From: Antennarius striatus
Lineage: Eukaryota > Chordata > Actinopteri > Lophiiformes > Antennariidae
DNA length: 64,000 nt
NCBI RefSeq assembly: GCF_040054535.1
Contig: NC_090795.1
Span: 4,129,501 to 4,193,500 of the forward strand
Direction: 5' to 3'
The notes under the pieces were generated by a model. It made no database searches. It was not told the origin of the DNA and saw nothing but the letters and a program-made list of their open reading frames with translations. Position 1 is the first letter of the stretch; each line of letters starts with the position of its first letter. Position numbers and translations under genes: made by a program. This document shows, one piece after another, positions 22,808 through 35,274 of this stretch.

Positions 22808-25354
22808 CCCTCCTCTATGGTTCCGCCGCTAGAAACATGGCTGCTTTTGTGATCTTTGTCCTTTCTCTTTTTCCTGCTCTTCTTCTTCCGTCCCTCCAGG
22901 GGCAGTTTGGACAGAGGCCGGTGGCTGTGGTGAGAGGAGTGACGGTGGTCTGGGGGTGGGGTGGGGGAGATGCGGAACTCAAAAGGTCAAAAAGCGGTCC
23001 TGCAGGATGTTGGAAAGCATTATGGAGTAGAGTGTGTTGCTTACATTCAATGTCCTCCTCGTGGTAGTTGTGGTGTTGTTCATCGGGTACGGCGGTGGCG
23101 GTGCTGAGGATCTGCTGGAAACGCTGGACGCCCAGAGCTTTGTTCAGGTCCCCGTCGTCCTCCTCCTCAGGGTGCAGAGGCCCGTGTGGCGACGAGGCGG
23201 CAGGAGCCTCGGGCTGCGACGTCAAGGACAAACGAACAGAAACACATCTGTTTTAATTCACAAGTTTACGTTTCAAAATGTCGTTTATTGTTGAGATGCT
23301 TGAAGGTATTTTATTGTAGCTGCAATCTAAATGATTGACCCTTAAAGTAAAGATGTTTTTACAGCAGTTTATAAGCAATATATTTTATGGTTTTTTACTA
23401 ACAGAAGGCAATCAAATCTATAAAATGTCTCTGCAAATAAAACCTAGTCAAGGTATGTTTTCTGGAGCAGTTTCATCACCATCCCCAAAATGCTTTTGCA
23501 TTTCCAAACCATTAAAAGATCCAACTTTTCCTTTATCATTAAATTCAACAATAAAACACTAAAAATATTTTCTTTACAAACTGTTAAGGCAAAGCTCTTT
23601 CTAGTTGCTTCATACTCGTCTGCAGTCACTCAAACCACCACTAGAGGGAGCTTTGATACTGCAGATCCAGCCAGACCATCACATGAAGACCTCCCTTTCC
23701 TGAAGATTAGCCATGAACTGGAAACAACAGCCATGTGCATTGATCCGTTACTCTTTTTCCATACGGTGGCGTGACAAGAATCATGAGGGAGAAGAGGAAA
23801 ACTGTTTCTCTGCAGCGGGACGCCGGGACACGCTGGGCGCGCTCCGTCGGCGGGATGTTGTGATAAGGATTAGCTGGAGCGTCACGGTGGATGGATCCAC
23901 AGGACCCTGCTGTAGCCACCTCGTGGCAGAGTAAATGTTGCCATGGCTACCGTGCTGAGGCCTCAGATCCCGCAAAAAAACTTAAGGGCCATAAGTCAGC
24001 CGACGCTCCCACAAGCGGTTCTCAGGGCTCCGGACATGTCAATCATATATTAAGTTTTCTCCCGGGCTGTAGGGAGTCTCAGAAAGCATGTGGTGATATA
24101 GGATTACTCTACCTCAACCTGCAGACTCTGATTAGAGCCTCACATTTGTTTCCATGCACGCAGATGACTAAAAGAGTATGCAACAGAACTTTTTGTTGAG
24201 GGTTGATTGAGCTTGGAGGAGGTTTGTCAAAGTTTCCCAACCCTTATTGCTTTTAACCCCAGATGACCTTGGCGACCTTTGACACTTCCTGACACTGAGA
24301 CACAAGCAGCTTCATCACAAGATGTTTTTCTGACCAATTAAAACAGAAATAGTTACCAAATGTAAGAAAATGCGTAATTTTAAATACATGATTTGAGTGA
24401 AAAAGCTGCACCTTTACTTGAGAGGAATTTTTTTTTTCCAGCATTAGAAACAAACGTAAAACACATTAAACCCTGTTTTACCAACAAGTCTGATGCAGAA
24501 CAGGAACTAGTAGCTACTTATGTAGCATGACATGCTTTTCATGCATCATATTTAGCAGAACATGGGAAGAAACCTGCAGAGTTCACACCGGACTTATCAG
24601 GCATATAGCTCGACTTGACTGACGCTTGTGAACAATGCATGTCCAAAGAAAGTGTGAAAAGCTGATTCTCGTGACCCAAATAACTGCAGTTCCACTCTGA
24701 CCTGTTTTACATGCCACACACAGGCGACAACACAACCGCGCTCTGTGGACAAGCTAAGACTTCTGAGCCAAAGAACAGGCGGTCCAGTGTCTGCTGCACC
24801 TTAACCCAACGTTCGATTCATCGTGTAGTTTTTCACCCAAGAGAACAAAAAACACTCAAGATATGCTCTCAACTCGTCATCTAAACTACAAAAAGTTAGT
24901 ATATGACCATAAAACTGCAATAAACTATGAAGCGGCCTACGTGGAGGATGCTTCTTTTAGAAATGTATACAAAAAAATTAAAAAGGAGATCTTTCTGTGA
25001 TTCTTCAAAATTTAATTACACACCTAATCCCAAAACCTTTTGAGAGCACAGATCCCATCCAGATGTGTGCTGCTACCCTATCTGTCAGTTTGTTTTTACA
25101 GGGCTCTCATTCATATCATGGTTTCACAGTAAACCCCCAGAGGTGGGAGGGACGTGTGAGGGATTCACAAAGAGACGAGAGAAAGTTCCACCACTCCAAA
25201 ACCACGTCTGAAGACGAGCCGAGGGGGAGCTGGGTTAAAAAAAAACCACACTAAAAACCAAAGCCCACCTGACGATGAATCAAACTTTCACCAGGAGTAG
25301 TATTTCTTTTATTCTCCATCTCACCAAGGCGATTCGGGGACTTACCTCGCTCAT
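12654..25354 (-). CDS. slc4a2: Anion exchange protein 2 (SLC4A2/AE2)
   Basis: Electroneutral Cl-/HCO3- exchanger of the plasma membrane. There are 22 coding exons: 25354-25346, 23213-23045, 22949-22723, 22557-22439, 21681-21467, 19946-19810, 18460-18280, 18205-18070, 17776-17575, 17491-17383, 17311-17127, 16947-16743, 16662-16456, 16354-16206, 15349-15155, 14792-14577, 14276-14187, 14097-13931, 13851-13598, 13509-13340, 13138-12965 and 12734-12654. All phases agree; about 1198 aa (human AE2a 1241). The N-terminal cytosolic part includes [14 protein letters not shown], a poly-Glu run, [14 protein letters not shown] and [13 protein letters not shown]. The membrane domain starts near residue 670, after [20 protein letters not shown]. 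An extracellular loop carries Asn-Gly-Thr, Asn-Ile-Thr and Asn-Ser-Ser sequons. The C-terminus is [16 protein letters not shown], as in AE2. This model uses the short N-terminus Met-Ser-Glu. An alternative 5' exon is listed separately. Confidence 0.96.
15535..15980. mobile_element. Non-autonomous hAT-like element, 3'-truncated copy
   Basis: Starts with CACACGTGTCAAACTCAAGG and shares long stretches with the complete element at 29484-29844 (aataggtcaaaagtgtgctttga, actacatttcccacaat, aaaggatttatgttataaca). It is longer internally by about 130 bp but loses homology at 'acatctggtcctgg', before the 3' terminal repeat. It lies in the slc4a2 intron between coding exons 14 and 15. Confidence 0.75.
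18468..18490. repeat. Short CA microsatellite beside an slc4a2 acceptor
   Basis: A (CA)n run eight bases upstream, on the minus strand, of the slc4a2 exon starting at 18460. On the coding strand it forms part of the GT-rich tract before the acceptor. Confidence 0.85.
18844..18933 (-). other. slc4a2: Candidate 90-bp cassette exon of slc4a2
   Basis: An open 30-codon stretch lies between slc4a2 exons 6 (ends 19810) and 7 (starts 18460). On the minus strand it has a pyrimidine-rich acceptor (tttcgctcctccag) and a strong donor (AAG|GTGAGG). Both neighbouring junctions are phase 0, so inclusion would add 30 residues (containing [12 protein letters not shown] and [12 protein letters not shown]) between ...PHE and VFVELNEL without changing frame. 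I know of no such insert in mammalian AE2. It may be a fish-specific or facultative exon, or a chance ORF. Confidence 0.5.
19030..19800. other. slc4a2 intron, no other feature seen
   Basis: Intronic sequence upstream (minus sense) of the candidate cassette exon. No coding exon, repeat family or RNA gene recognised. Confidence 0.5.
19950..21460. other. slc4a2 intron
   Basis: Intron between coding exons 5 and 6. Only a short poly-T run near 20717-20731 stands out. Confidence 0.6.
23215..25340. other. slc4a2 intron downstream of the Met-Ser-Glu exon
   Basis: AT-rich intron sequence. No coding exon or recognised repeat. Confidence 0.6.
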
Positions 25355-25359
25355 GGCAG

Positions 25360-28300
25360 CGTGAGCTTAATCTCGATCAAACGTTTCGGCGGCAACAAGC
25401 GTTGCTGCCCTCCACCATGGCAACACTGGAGCTCTAACCCTCGACACCTCTATTAAGAACCACAAGCAGGAGATATCCCTCTCGCCTATGCTTATCAAAG
25501 CCTCGTGATGCCCTAATCAGAGCCCTATCGGCAAAGCGGCCACCTTCACCAGTCTGCCCATTGTGCCCGGGCAGAACAAACACGAGTCGCGCTCTGGCTT
25601 TGAGGACAAATGCTGACTGAAAGGACAAGCCGTGTTTGAACAGCCAGGAACAAAACCTCACGTTGACATTCCTCTCAGCTTTTTAACTTTGACACATGAA
25701 GCCTAAATATTGACTAAGGTGCTCTCAGTCAAGGGCAATGTAAATGCTTAGGGACTAAACATCTTGGGTACATTTTTGATGGCTAATATTGACAGAAGAA
25801 ATGTGAAATAATGGGTTGTAACGCAGCTTGATGAAAGTGTTGCTTGTTGCTGAAAGGTAATAATGAACAATACTGACTGCTTTCTACGTGACAAACGACT
25901 AAAGGGTAAATTTATGTGATAGATTTTGATCTTGTCAGCAAAAAAGGCAAATTTTACAACTCATGAGGCAAAAAAAATGGTTTCTTTTTATAGACGAATC
26001 ATTAATGGGCACAAATGCAGCGAATGTGATAACTAAATGCTAAAGTAAGACAGCAAGCATGGAAACAAAGAAAACTTGAACTTTTGCTCCCTAGCAGAAA
26101 ACCAAATTAGCAGCAGAGGCTAACAGGAACAGGGTTTGTCTGGTGCACACAAGCAATGGCTGCATTATATAACGATGTGGAGGATTATGTGTGTCGTGAG
26201 GCTCAAATCCCACACGGTCAGCACAGGGAGGGGAAAAGGGAAGATGTCGCAGAGATCCATGTCATAGCAAATGGCTGATGAGTCACTTTGGGCATATCTG
26301 CAAGCAGGTCTGAGGGTAAAATGTGCTCCGAGTTCATTTTCGCTCACGGCAAACCGTCATTACTGAATTACATCATTGTTTTTCACACCTTCCTCTTGCA
26401 GAAACTTGTATTCCTTCAATCCACAAATGCACACGTCAGTGGCTTCACTAACAGAGACAGTCCAATCATTCTGAGGCTGGAAAACATATCCAGTTCTTTC
26501 TTTCTTTTTTTTTGCTCCCTGTCTGGTGATACCCTTTGATTCTGTTTGTACTGGGAAGCTGTCTGCAGTCATCAGTTTAATCATTTCATATAAGGTAAAC
26601 AGGCTTTTCAGTAGCCAAACACTGAAATGTTATTTAGCTCAAGCAGATTTATCACATTTATCCAAGTTGAAGATGTCAATGAAACGCGCTCAATCGTGAG
26701 TCACCGCCACAGATGTCAAAGTTCAATATGACCATTTCAGGAGGCAAATATTTCAAATTAGTTGACTTTAGACTGAAAACTGTGATACCCATTCAGACAA
26801 AAAACCTCATTTAAATGCTCTGCCACGCTCCGATTTAACCGAAAGACATTGATTAACATCCTTCACTTTCCGCCACCATGAAGTTGCCAGCAGGCTGGAG
26901 AATCAGAACCAAACTGGCACAAAAATCTCTGTAAAATTACAACGTGATGCTTTTATACTTTGGATTAAACACATTAATTCTGATTTTATTTACTGAGACG
27001 TTACGGTAACTCCAAATTTACTTCTAGAGAGAACAACACCATTTCCCCCCACTTTGTAGCCGTTATGCTATGCTATAGCAACGGTATCCTGGTGGTGTGG
27101 TTGGTATAAATCTCATTTAGATCCTTAAAGGAAAAAAATTAAAGAATTTCTGACAATTTCTTTGTAGGATCCAATTCTGTGAAGGCAGCCCTGGTTTGCT
27201 CTGCTGAAATGCTCTCTGACCTCTTGCCCTTCTGTGTGATAGGAGAAGCCAAACGGAACCACTGAGGTTTCAAACTGAGCGGCGGTATCTCAGTTTGCGT
27301 AACATCACTTCTTCTTAAAAGTAAAAGCGAATCTGTTGAAAAGAAAACAGTCCCTCCCTGCAGAAAAACTCAGAAATCCACCTGCTAACATTAGAGGGGT
27401 AACCATCTGTAATAAGTGATGTATTAAGGCGTTGGGTAGCGTTTGTTACCAATGATTTCCTTACCTGAGAAATGCAGGTGAAGAAGGAACACATATTAAA
27501 AACACAACTGAAGTGAACATTAACCACCTGCAGAGTTTATTTAGGCATAAATAGTCTTAAATTACTTTGCAGCCCTTTATATCGTTTAGCATAAGGTTCA
27601 TTGACCGAACAGGAAATGGAGAACAAACCTCACACACAGACTTAGACAAGCGACCATGCTGGACGCAGGCGTTACGTTTGCGTTTTCCATGCGTGGACAA
27701 AACAAACTCACCTTAAACGTATATAGAAAGTCCATCAAATTACACACAAGTGTGTTGCTGCACGCTCAAAACACAGCAAGATAGCTGTGTTTACTTTTCC
27801 AATGAGGAACTCAATAGCAAAAAGCCACCAGCTACTTTTATGTCTATCAGTTCTTGTCACATGACCAGGACAAGATCGTCAGGTGGGAAGAAGATGGCCG
27901 GTTTCACAACATCATCCCTCCATAATTCAAACAGGATTACCTGAACTCTCCCTGACCAAGCCTGCACACAAACACACATTGTTCAGGAGATAATGATTAA
28001 CTTGGGAGAGTCGGAGCCGACGGATCGACCAATGACAGCGAAGGTTCTGTCACACAGCAAACATTTTTATCATCAGAGGGCTTCTTGGTCACCAGGCTTC
28101 CTGCTGGCAAAATCTCATTACAGACCGGTTTTTACTCCAGATCACAATCTGAATATTTTTTACGGTAGTGAACCGTTTTACAGGTTACACAAACATCAGC
28201 GAAGCTTTGCTCATTCTGAACAGCATCTGTTCAAACCACAACTTTACGAGAGCAAAGTGAAATCATTCATACTGCACATACAGACAGACCAATAAATTTA

Positions 28301-29480
28301 AGAAACATAATCCTCCAAATGTTGAGGAAAACATATCAGAAGCCTCTTTAACCCGTGGCCTCCTGGACTCCCTGCACATCTTTCGTTACGTGGCATTTAT
28401 CAACTTCCACCTCTCGAATTCTCTGCATTCTATGTCCAGAATTATGGGGTTGGGTTTCAAATTCAGACCGCGCTTAAGTCGTTCATGTCCAACCCCCTCC
28501 AGATTACAGGTGGGTATTGACCGAGGTTGGAAGTTTGGCACCAAAAAGAAAGGAGCTGACAAAAAACCCCCACAAAGTTAACTGACAGCATTTCCTACAT
28601 TAGTTTTTGCAACGAGGAACGGATCAGGTTTGTCTTTTCTTGAAGAACATCATGTACATGCATAGATGGGTGTTGGAAGAACTTGTAAGCTTTCAGACTT
28701 TCAAAAACATAATTAAAGCTTCTAAACTCAGTCAGGAGTAAAATGGTTAACTCTTGCAGAGTTTATGCCAAAAAAAATAAATCAAGAAATCCTGAATTGA
28801 AGTAAAAGAATATGAAGTAGAAAAGAACATGCAATCCTTATAATTCCTGCAGTGGAACTGAACATATTAACTCCTGCAGTAAAGTAACCATGGGAAACTC
28901 ATGGCATCTGCTTCAATTGGTGGATTTTCCTCTAAGCTTGGGATGTTTTCTGCTGCAGCATCGTAATTATCCTAAGGTGGATTTCTCGAGAAAGTCCTGA
29001 GTCGAAGAATGCTGCTGTCTTGAGCCGCTGAGCTCCAGGCAGCGCGGTTATCAGATCGACCCCATGCGCAAATATTGTTTTAGTGTTTCCAACACTCGCA
29101 ACCCATAAAGTTAATGAAAAGAGGAAGGAAGCTGTCTCAGTTGTGGAACTGCTGACATTCCCCGGCGCTGTAATGACAAGGGAAATTCAGCAGCAGCTGC
29201 TGTCTCTGCAGATCTGAAGTGGTTTTGAGCAATTCGTTACGCTTTTTTTATTTGGCCAGTCAGAAATATTGCATGGTGCCAGAGAATTGGCTCGAGGATG
29301 TAACTAGATTTGTACACATGACTGTCCAAAATACACACTGCGATGCCAGAGGGGCCAGAGGATGCTGAGGCAGCATAAATCCAAACGGAGAGAAGATGAG
29401 TTAAGCAAATTTGGAGCAGTTACAGATTTAAACACGCTAACTGTTAGCATCACCTTCACCTGAATAGTATAAAACCTTTA
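25360..29480. other. slc4a2 5' intron / internal promoter region
   Basis: If the short N-terminal exon (25354-25346) has its own promoter, as AE2b does in mammals, it should lie in the first few hundred bases here. I see no convincing TATA box. No coding exon or recognised repeat is visible. Confidence 0.45.
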
Positions 29481-29483
29481 AAC

Positions 29484-29844
29484 CACATGTGTCAAACTCA
29501 AGACCCGGGGGCCAAATGTGGCCCGCTATATCATTTTATGTGGCCCGCGAAATGGTCAGAGTGTCTAAAAAAGAATAGGTCAAAAGTGTGCTTTGACCAA
29601 AAACTACATTTCCCACAATAAAGTAACTCAACCCATTTTAACATTGACAAAAAAGTTACAAAAAGATTTATAAAAGGATTTATGTTATAACAATAAATTT
29701 TGAGTTATTTAACATTTAGGAGTAGTTACATTTATTTGCATTACATTGAGTTACATTTAGATACATTTATTATTTACATCTGGCCCTTTGAAGACAGCCG
29801 TGATGCTGATGTGGCCCTCGGTGAAAATGAGTTTGCCACCCCTG
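29484..29844. mobile_element. Complete non-autonomous hAT-like element (361 bp)
   Basis: The ends are CACATGTGTCAAACTC and GAGTTTGCCACCCCTG, an imperfect terminal inverted repeat. The element is flanked by a perfect 8-bp target-site duplication, CTTTAAAC (29476-29483 and 29845-29852). Eight-bp duplications are the hallmark of hAT transposons. There is no transposase ORF. It sits about 80 bp downstream (minus sense) of the candidate slc4a2 alternative exon. Confidence 0.88.
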
Positions 29845-29924
29845 CTTTAAACCATACGGGCAGTGATGCTGAAGCCTGACCTCCCAGAGCACCCTCAAGC
29901 TTTTCTTGGCTCGCGTGGACTTAC

Positions 29925-30014
29925 ACTGCGAATAATCGATGCCGCAGCATCGGTAATCTTCTTGGGAGCGTTGGGGTTGCTCATGGCTCAACAGTGAAGT
30001 CGCTGCTGGAGAGG
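29925..30014 (-). CDS. slc4a2: Alternative 5' coding exon of slc4a2 (long N-terminus)
   Basis: ATG at 29984 with a good context (GAGCCATGAGC) opens 20 codons (MSNPNAPKK...SIIRS) up to a consensus donor GTAAGT after 29925. The phase is 0, so it splices directly onto slc4a2 exon 2 (PEAPAASSP...). An acceptor (tttccacag) at 30014 would make it an internal exon behind a non-coding exon 1. Human AE2a has 17 residues before PEPESLG while AE2b1 has the short MTQ. Here the choice would be 20 residues versus MSE before PEAPAAS, a close parallel. Not proven by transcript evidence. Confidence 0.65.
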
Positions 30015-31261
30015 CTGTGGAAAGCTGGTTTGAGTTGGCGTGGCTTTAGCCCTTCTCTTTCTCACTGGGACTCAGACTGCTTTTGGGCAGCATAACCTGG
30101 AGATAAGAGACGGATCAGGGGTTAGCCCAAATGAAGCCAGACATTTGCAATATGAGGCAAACACGACAACCAAAAAATCTTTTTGCTGCAGGCCGGTGAT
30201 CCTTCAATATGAAGCGCAATCAGAAAGTGAAAAGAGTTTTGGCTCTTGACTTCAATATTTTAGATGTAAAAGGAATTAATGAAAATAATGTTGATGTCAT
30301 AGATCCTCCAAAAGCAGAGCATTATTATTATTTTATTACTATCCTTGAATTTTAGTGCAATGCAGTCGGAAGATGATCATAAACATACTGAGAAAACCTT
30401 GGTTCATTTGGGGTAAAGAAGTGAGCTTTTTGTTATGCTAACACTTGCTGATCGGCACACTTCACAACCTATAGCTGAGGTTAGTTTAAATATTAACTAT
30501 TTGCTTTAGATAAATCACAGTTATTACAACTCTGTCTGACAGGGCTCTGATTCCTCCTCAGTTTATGTGGCGTGGACAGTAAACCACACACATATCACTT
30601 CAGCTTCTTAAAGTGCTGACTTTTTGATTTTCGTATCCAGTGTGCTGAAGTGCAAAGCCAACAAAAGACAAAGGAACACGCCTCACTCCCACACCGCCTA
30701 TAGTGTCATGTGACAACGTCATGTGGTCTGAGTAATCAACAGTTTCCAGATTTCCTGAAAGCCCCTTCCGCACCTTTGAGTGGTTGAACCCATTTTACAC
30801 CCAAATTGGCCGAAATAAACCTGATGCAACTTTTATGAGGTGGAAACATGACTAGATGACATCAGACATGAGGAGGACCAATGGCAGAGGCTGCAGAAGG
30901 ACATCCTGCATCAAAGTAATTTTACAAACAATGACACCATTACCTTAATTTCAGTGGCTCCTGGTTTGAAGTCGTGCAACACTTCCTCGCCACCACTGAA
31001 GGTCATTAGCCATTAGTGTTAGATAAGAGGCAGATAACGCACTGCCACTGTGCAGAGGACCCTTTGATAAGCGGCGGCACGTGCCTCTACTTACCTCCGC
31101 GTTCGTCACCCCCGGTTATAAGATATATAACGGCAAGATTAAAAGTGCAATCAAGGTAGATTTGCCATGAAATTACAGAGATAAACTTCTTAAACAGTCA
31201 AAATAAATAATTACAGTCAAGATGATTCTGCCTTCTCAAGCGTTAATGTCATGTATGTATG

Positions 31262-31432
31262 CAGCCTCGGGTTCAATTCTGCAGCCCTACGGGGGCACAA
31301 GCCAGTGTCAATTGTAAGCTGGTCCCAGATCAGGATAAATGCAGAGGACTGTGGCAGGAAGGGCATCCAGCATAAAAAACCTTGGATGAGATGTTGTGGC
31401 GACTTCCAACGGGACAAGCCGAAATGGAGTTT
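31262..31432 (+). mobile_element. 3' end fragment of a non-LTR retrotransposon (RTE/Rex3-like)
   Basis: Carries the recognisable order 'cagtgtcaattgtaagctgg', 'ggaagggcatccagc', 'gttgtggcgact', 'aacggga(c)aagccgaaa'. This is typical of the 3' ends of a widespread fish non-LTR element. It is only a tail and has no reverse transcriptase. The family name is from memory. Confidence 0.55.
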
Positions 31433-32200
31433 TTAAATCTTATGAGGCGCAAGTTAAAAGAGGAGCTGTTTTCTTCGCTCTTCTGCGTCACTTCACAAAA
31501 TCACAATAAAAAAAAATAAATTCAAATCTATTCCAGTTTTTAAACAACAGATATCAAAGAGCTGATAAGTCTCCTTGATATCTGAGCGTAATCACATTAA
31601 TGACCTTGTCGAGAGTGAGGTACAATTGCTGTATGTTTCATTAAAGCACAATCAATGATAAGAGATTAAATTTAAGTGTTTAAAGTTGGATTTTTTCTTT
31701 TTTAACACGTGCTTTACTGATAAGGTAGGAGGCAAAGATACAGAAGAGACGACGGGCAGAGGAAGGCGATGGAGAGGGAAGATGACATGCAGTAAAGGGC
31801 CTGAGCAGCGACGGAACCCGTGACTCAGCCTCAACGTATGGAAGGGGGGGGGTCCTATCAGGTGAGCTCATTGGGGGGGACAAAGAGAAGCCTTGTGGCT
31901 CTATCTCAATGGTGACCACTCCAAGTCATTTAAATAAGGTCCTAACGGGACGTCAGCTTCTAAGGTTTGAGGAGTCACGTCAAACCAGACGGGATCGGAA
32001 ATTGCGCCGTGGACAATTTCATCCTTCTGATGAAACTTATTATTTATTATTACTTTTCGGCCTCTCTTCTTGTAACTATTCTGACATTCTTTTTATCTCC
32101 CATCTGTTTTTATCGATTGTTGTTTCCGGCATCGCTGATGTCTGATTGCTGCATTTGTTGTCGTCTGATTAATGTTATTTTATGCTCGGCTGGCTGCACA

Positions 32201-32240
32201 AGAATTCCCCCCCTCGGGGGATTAATAAAGTTATCCTTGA
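32201..32240 (+). mobile_element. LINE/SINE tail fragment ('cggggg attaataaag')
   Basis: Matches the short 3' tail 'ttccccctcgggg-attaataaagt' common to fish LINE-derived repeats. The same tail appears at 46751-46790 and, inverted, at 41111-41135. Confidence 0.5.
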
Positions 32241-34739
32241 TCCTCGATAATGCAGTCTATTGGAGCTAGCCGGGGTATGTTTGAGGATTACTTTCTCAGT
32301 AAATCTAGACCCCACCACTGTGGAAGATGCAGGACCGGGTACACAGGGATAAAGTTACAGAACCCTGGGATCCTGAGCAGAAAGCATGGGAACCAGCTTA
32401 TCTACCTCAAGGCAGGTCTGTAACAACAGCGATCAGAAGGAGAAAACAATGGCGGCCGCAATTGAAATGCTCCTAAATGATCCTGATGTGTTTTGTCTGT
32501 AATGAGGTACAACCAATCAGAGGAGGGGGAAAAGAAAGGAAATGGTTATCCCTTATGTAATGACCAAACAGATGTGGATGAATGAGCAAAGGGGAAAAGA
32601 GGACAAAACATCAGTTTGTAGTTTCTTCTGGAAGAATTTGGTGTTCAGGCAGGAGTCATGTAAAGACACAGTCTTACAGAAAAAGGATTTTCCTTCCCAG
32701 TTTAACGTTTTTCCATGCATGACACATTCAAATGTGTGCAGGCAAGGCTTTGGGAAAATTATCCTTCTGGGAGGAAGTAAGTATGAAAACAGGAAGAAGG
32801 CAACTATAGACTGAGCCTATCAAGAGGAGGTTGAAATTTATATTTAAAAAAAAGAAAAGAAAAAGGTCACTCTGGGATTCTGCCCGTAATGTCAGACCTG
32901 GAATAATCAGAGACATTTTATCTGATTTTTATCTGATGAAGTTTTATCTTATCTGCCAGCGTTTACAACATCTAAGACTCGTGTGCTATATATGAGCGCC
33001 AGACGTCACCAAGTTTAAATACAATCACCTCTTTTTATAAGCATGACCTAAACAAAAGCTCCTCTGCATGCAGGTCAAAGGTCATCACATTCCTTATTTG
33101 ACTGACTTGACAGCTGATAATGAGTAACCCGCTATTTGTACATGCTGAGTTAACGCGCTGCTGCGGTTCTGAGGATGTTTCCTTTGCTGTTATCTGTAGG
33201 CCAAATTTATCAGACCAAACGGAAACCGTCTGACCTGAAATTCATCTGATTGTTCCGATGTTGAGTTTTACATCACACCTTCAGAGCAAAGAATTAATCT
33301 CCCACGGAGTACAAAAATAAAACTGATAACCACCCTAATTTCCAGTAATTACACAAAACACCCTCCAAAAAAGGCCCTGCTTACTTTCAGATGTTATAAA
33401 TGTCCTAAAAAGAGCACTGTCCTCCTTTGATTGGGGACATAAAGGCAGGTTACGGATACCTCTGGGGGAAAAGAAGACTTTAAAAAAGTCAGGAAGTCTT
33501 TTTCAATGAATGCAGAAAGACAAATATTCAGAGGATGCATCGCAACGAAGGTTGCCCTAGCCAGAGGAACTTGACACAAATGGTAAAACTGCAAGATCAT
33601 ATACTGTACAAAGTCAATCAAAGAGCACAACAGTTCAATAAGGTGTGTAAAGTGACTTGTCCACATAGGAGCTGGATGGCCAAACCTCGACCGACACAAG
33701 GGCCTGTAGTTACAGAAGACGAACAATGACAGGGAGGAAAGGGGTGGGTTAAAGTTTCATTAAAGAAACGGATCTAAAAAGAAGACAGCATGGCATGCAT
33801 CCACCTCCCAGGAGGCGAGTCTAAAGGAGCAAAACAGACGATATGACGGCTCCAAGTGATCCGATGTTAATGTTTCACTTTAAATTTTATTTTGAATATC
33901 ATTTGTTTAAAGATCTGATTGCAGACAAATGGTGCGCGTAATAAACAGAAGTGATTTAAATAGACAAACAAATCAGGAAGCGGTTTTTTTTATTAACTTA
34001 CAAATGGTCACTTCAGATTCCACCAGAGCATTAAGAAAGCCATCACTTCCACATTCTGATGTCTAGAAGCTCCAACTGTGGACTTATTGCAGTGGAATAT
34101 GTGAAAATGTTTGATTGAGACTCTGTTGTGTAATTCCTGAATCTATACTGGATTTATCTACAGTAGAGTCACAGATAATCTTGTAGATTATTAAATTGAT
34201 AAAAACAGGCGTGCGACTAGTGTCAAAAATCTGGCTGTGAATCGTCTACACCTGACATACAACCGCACTACCCGAGGACTAGAATGAATTAAACACATGA
34301 TAAAATTAAACAAGCAGCACAAAATGACATTCTGTCAAAAAAGGTAATTTGACAACAAATTAAAAATTATAAATACAGACAGATCAGTGAGTGTTGCATA
34401 CCTTTGTATGTTTACAGCAGAGAAGCCACCGCAGACATTGTAGAGAAATTCTGAACTCTGTGGCGAAGAGAGACCCGGTCTGGTCAGAGTGCAGGAAAAA
34501 CCAAACAGAGGGAGAAAAGAGAGATAGAGAGACAAAAGGAACGAGAGTTAGAGATATGCCCCGGCTGATCGAGCGCTCTCTCTCTCTGACCAACATACAC
34601 CGACTGATAGGGGCAGCCTTCCTCCTCCAGATTATGTTTCCTACTCCGGCCTGCTGACAAGTAGTCATGTGACTCCAGGACCCATTCAACACTGAGTCAG
34701 AGGCTGGGGATCAGACGCAAAAATCCATCTGTGTGTATC

Positions 34740-35272
<533 letters not shown>

Positions 35273-35274
35273 TT

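Larger units (their letters stand above)
30020..34700. other. Non-coding region upstream of slc4a2 coding exons
   Basis: Likely slc4a2 intron 1. It contains only decayed repeat fragments, listed separately. No supported coding exon was found. Confidence 0.55.
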
